From the NCBI GenBank assembly GCA_022845955.1, contig AP025576.1:1-64000 (forward strand): a DNA stretch of 64,000 nt, given 5' to 3'. The stretch is from Lachnospiraceae bacterium. Lineage in GTDB: Bacteria > Bacillota > Clostridia > Lachnospirales > Lachnospiraceae. The position numbers were made by a program, and so were the translations under genes. Below the pieces are notes generated by a model. That model searched no databases. It saw nothing but the letters and a program-made list of their open reading frames with translations, and was not told where the DNA came from. Shown here one piece after another: positions 62,117 to 64,000 of this stretch (the first letter of the stretch is position 1; each line of letters opens with the position of its first letter).

Positions 62117-62163
62117 AAAAAATCCTCCTCCTATGGATATGGCTTTGTTTAGTAAAAAAGAAT

Positions 62164-62174
62164 ACATCAGATGT
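62164..62174. promoter_or_regulatory. Candidate GntR operator before the dehydratase gene
   Basis: ACATCAGATGT is a perfect palindrome about 50 bases upstream of the dehydratase start. A nine-base core copy CATCAGATG recurs at 62345-62353 near the end of the GntR gene. This suggests binding by the neighbouring FadR-type regulator; not proven. Confidence 0.4.
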
Positions 62175-62334
62175 TTTGCTGCTTTTATCCTACCATTTCT
62201 GATAATTCATAGCAAGTCGTCCGGTATACGTTCTACTTTTTGACTTATTTATGTTTGTTTTTTCTGCTGTTTTCAACAATTTATTAGTTTAAAACAATCC
62301 ACGGAAGTAATAATAGTTTGAAGAATTATAAATT

Positions 62335-62363
62335 GAGCCAAAGTCATCAGATGTCTTTGGCTC
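62335..62363 (-). terminator. Terminator after the GntR gene
   Basis: GAGCCAAAG (62335-62343) pairs perfectly with CTTTGGCTC (62355-62363) around an 11-base loop. On the minus strand the following AATTTATAATTCT is T-rich but not a clean run. Confidence 0.6.
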
Positions 62364-62410
62364 TACATTAAATTTTCTATAATTCCTGATACAGGGGGCG
62401 GATCCGGTTC

Positions 62411-63127
62411 CTATTCCGGATATGTCTTTTGTTCTCTCCTAATCAGATATTTGATCATTTCCCGGTTATAGGTCAGGTGCATCATCATGGCGGTTTTTGC
62501 CCCAATCGTATCATGTTCTGCAATGGCATCCGTGATCGCCCGGTGTGTGCGTACGGTTTCCCGGGTCAGCCGTTGATGCGTAACATTGACAAACATTAAT
62601 ACGGCTGTATCGATAATTGGTATGAGCTGCTTTACGACTACATTGCCGGAGCATTCCGCCACACAGGAATGAAAGGCGATATCTTCATCAATATAGCTTT
62701 CCTTGCGGGCAATACGTTCTTCGATTTTCCGGCAGAGGTCCCCCAGCTTTTTAATGTCCGCGGGGGAGGCATGAAGGGCCGCCATTTCCGCAATTCCCGG
62801 TTCCAGCATAATACGGACATCAACCAGATCGAGAGCCAGAGCCATTTTGTCTTCAATGGCCCGCAGGCCCAGAGGATCCAAATCTGACGGTGTGGTACCG
62901 ATCACATAGGTTCCGGAGCCGCGCCGTACCTCCAGGATTCCCCGGGAAGCCAGCAGTTTTACCGCTTCCCGGATTGTGCTTCGGCCCACTCCGAACAGGC
63001 GCCCGAGTTCAAATTCATTAGGAAGCCTGGAACCAACGCAGACAGGAGTATCCAGAATATAACGGAAAAGCTGATCCTGTATCTGCTCTGCCAGAAGTTT
63101 GCTTTTCAAGTTGGCAAATCCGTCCAT
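62411..63127 (-). CDS. FadR-type GntR family transcriptional regulator
   Basis: A 238-aa regulator with an N-terminal GntR winged helix (LPNEFELGRLFGVGRSTIREAVKLLASRG) and a C-terminal FCD domain with metal-binding His residues (HSCVAECSGN, HRAITDAI). FadR-type members usually sense sugar acids or organic acids. It begins 13 bases after the rhamnosidase gene and precedes the dehydratase gene, so it probably controls both. GGAGG is six bases before the ATG. Its CATCAGATG palindromes may be operators. Confidence 0.9.
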   Translation of the reverse strand: MDGFANLKSKLLAEQIQDQLFRYILDTPVCVGSRLPNEFELGRLFGVGRSTIREAVKLLASRGILEVRRGSGTYVIGTTPSDLDPLGLRAIEDKMALALDLVDVRIMLEPGIAEMAALHASPADIKKLGDLCRKIEERIARKESYIDEDIAFHSCVAECSGNVVVKQLIPIIDTAVLMFVNVTHQRLTRETVRTHRAITDAIAEHDTIGAKTAMMMHLTYNREMIKYLIRREQKTYPE

Positions 63128-63139
63128 AGCGCCCTCCCT

Positions 63140-64000
63140 TTACTGCAAGCGTTTTTTGGACGCAGTCTCTGTCTGCAATTCCAGCCGGAGGCCATCGGTA
63201 CAGGAAGCTTGTATCTGGAAACCGTCGGGAACATGGACACAGGCCCGGATGGTGTTATCGCTGCGGATCCATTCGACAGAAAGGGGGCCGTCGGCCGTCG
63301 GCAGAGTGCCCCGGCATTCTGTCAGGGGCAGATCGTGGAAGCTGAGGCATATAAGGTGGTTTTCTATGCCGGCGACGCCAAGAATATCTCTGTAAAAGCA
63401 ATGCAGGATATGGGAAGCAAACCCATGATTGCAGCTGGCATAATCCCCGGTATTTTCCCATAAGGTTCCTGTTTTGAGGGCCATATAGTCAAAGTATTCC
63501 CTGGCTTCCCTGAGAAGCTGGGCAGGCCGCCCTGCCTGTGACAGAAGCTCCATACGCAGATAGTTCCCGATAAAAGCATTTGCCGGCCAGATGTCGGGAT
63601 GGAGTCCCCGGGATTCCCGATCCGGCCCGAACTCATCCATAAGGCAGCTGTAGAGGGCGGGATACTCCTTCTTTTGTGCGATACGGAAAAAGAAGGCGTA
63701 GTATTGACAGACCTCCGTGGCGTCGGGCTGCCTGACCAGTTTTCCGTTTACCCGCACGGCATGATCGCAGAACCACCGGCCGTCGTAAGACTGTTCCTGG
63801 ATAAGGCGGCGGATTCGAACCCCTTTTTCCCGGTATTCTTCCTTTTGATACAGGCTGGCGGCGGCAAGCAGGGCGGCACTGTAAAGCATATTGGAGGGAT
63901 AATTGACTCCGTCGGTAAGTTCATTGGCTTTGGACCATTCCACAAAGACCCAGCCGGGTACGTCCTCCAGCAGACCGTCCTCATTTTCCAGCGGCGCCAG
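63140..64000 (-). CDS. GH78-like alpha-L-rhamnosidase, C-terminal part (truncated by window edge)
   Basis: The last 286 codons of a gene whose start lies beyond the window. The frame is open to the edge. Motifs of the GH78 (Bac_rhamnosid6H) catalytic (alpha/alpha)6 barrel are seen: PGWVFVEWS, then GTLWENTGDYASCNHGFASH, with the C-terminal beta-sandwich after it. GH78 enzymes release L-rhamnose from plant or bacterial glycans. Other (alpha/alpha)6 families are possible for a fragment, though the pattern fits GH78 best. The gene is the upstream member of an apparent operon with GntR and the dehydratase. Confidence 0.8.
   Translation of the reverse strand: MAPLENEDGLLEDVPGWVFVEWSKANELTDGVNYPSNMLYSAALLAAASLYQKEEYREKGVRIRRLIQEQSYDGRWFCDHAVRVNGKLVRQPDATEVCQYYAFFFRIAQKKEYPALYSCLMDEFGPDRESRGLHPDIWPANAFIGNYLRMELLSQAGRPAQLLREAREYFDYMALKTGTLWENTGDYASCNHGFASHILHCFYRDILGVAGIENHLICLSFHDLPLTECRGTLPTADGPLSVEWIRSDNTIRACVHVPDGFQIQASCTDGLRLELQTETASKKRLQ

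Overview
The window looks like the replication-origin end of a chromosome from a Gram-positive gut-type member of the Clostridia, most likely a Lachnospiraceae genus. The evidence is the gene order dnaA, dnaN, yaaA (S4), recF, gyrB, gyrA around a DnaA-box-rich oriC; moderate GC; strong AGGAGG ribosome-binding sites; and many typical lachnospiral families (BceAB-like modules, CPBP proteases, DUF2975/Xre pairs, GH32 and GH78 enzymes). The genus cannot be named from sequence alone. Most genes run rightwards, along the leading strand away from oriC. No tRNA, rRNA, CRISPR array, complete insertion sequence or prophage was recognised.

Layout. 1-9 kb: replication initiation and gyrase core. 9-14 kb: two-component system plus a MacB/FtsX-type ABC transporter. 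14-18 kb: small membrane protein, SplB-like radical SAM protein, serine hydrolase, ArsC/Spx-like protein, methyltransferase, and an XRE regulator carrying a period-5 glycine repeat. 18.5-26 kb: GH32 fructan hydrolase; a leftward sigma-factor operon with a hypothetical 395-aa protein and an upstream ORF lacking a normal start codon; a 50-aa membrane protein; UbiB-like kinase with a phasin-like partner; fructokinase. 26-35 kb: CPA2 antiporter, MBOAT/SGNH polysaccharide acylation pair, DarA-like c-di-AMP receptor, a nuclease-fold/winged-helix protein, a lactonase-like beta-propeller, XRE-membrane regulator with CPBP protease, and a surface acyltransferase. 35.8-38 kb: an accessory patch with a MITE-like element, a short AT-rich gene, a secreted duplicated-domain protein and a self-contained transcription unit encoding a Met-rich 24-residue peptide. 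38-44 kb: GNAT, SIMPL protein, NTP pyrophosphatase, AlaX editing factor, a yybP-ykoY manganese riboswitch driving mntP, MmcQ/YjbR, TauE/MarR. 44-49 kb: pstSCAB-phoU. 49-60 kb: MFS exporter, DUF2975/Xre/DUF4173, lipoprotein, HD phosphohydrolase, SigV/RsiV-like pair, PadR with its HAAS membrane partner, a phnX homologue that has lost its catalytic N-terminus, and TetR/CPBP. 60-64 kb: sugar-acid type IlvD/EDD dehydratase, FadR-type GntR regulator and the C-terminal part of a GH78-like rhamnosidase running off the window.

Genes that probably act together: dnaA to gyrA (replication); the pst operon with an internal hairpin block after pstS; mntP under its riboswitch; SigV/RsiV in cell-envelope or lysozyme stress; GH78, GntR and IlvD-like dehydratase in uptake and breakdown of a plant or host glycan sugar. 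The less explained material is the period-5 repeat regulator, the sigma operon with the ATA-start ORF, the Met-rich peptide unit, the MITE-like element and a scattered set of GTAACNGT palindromes. All calls rest on reading the sequence; no database search was run.
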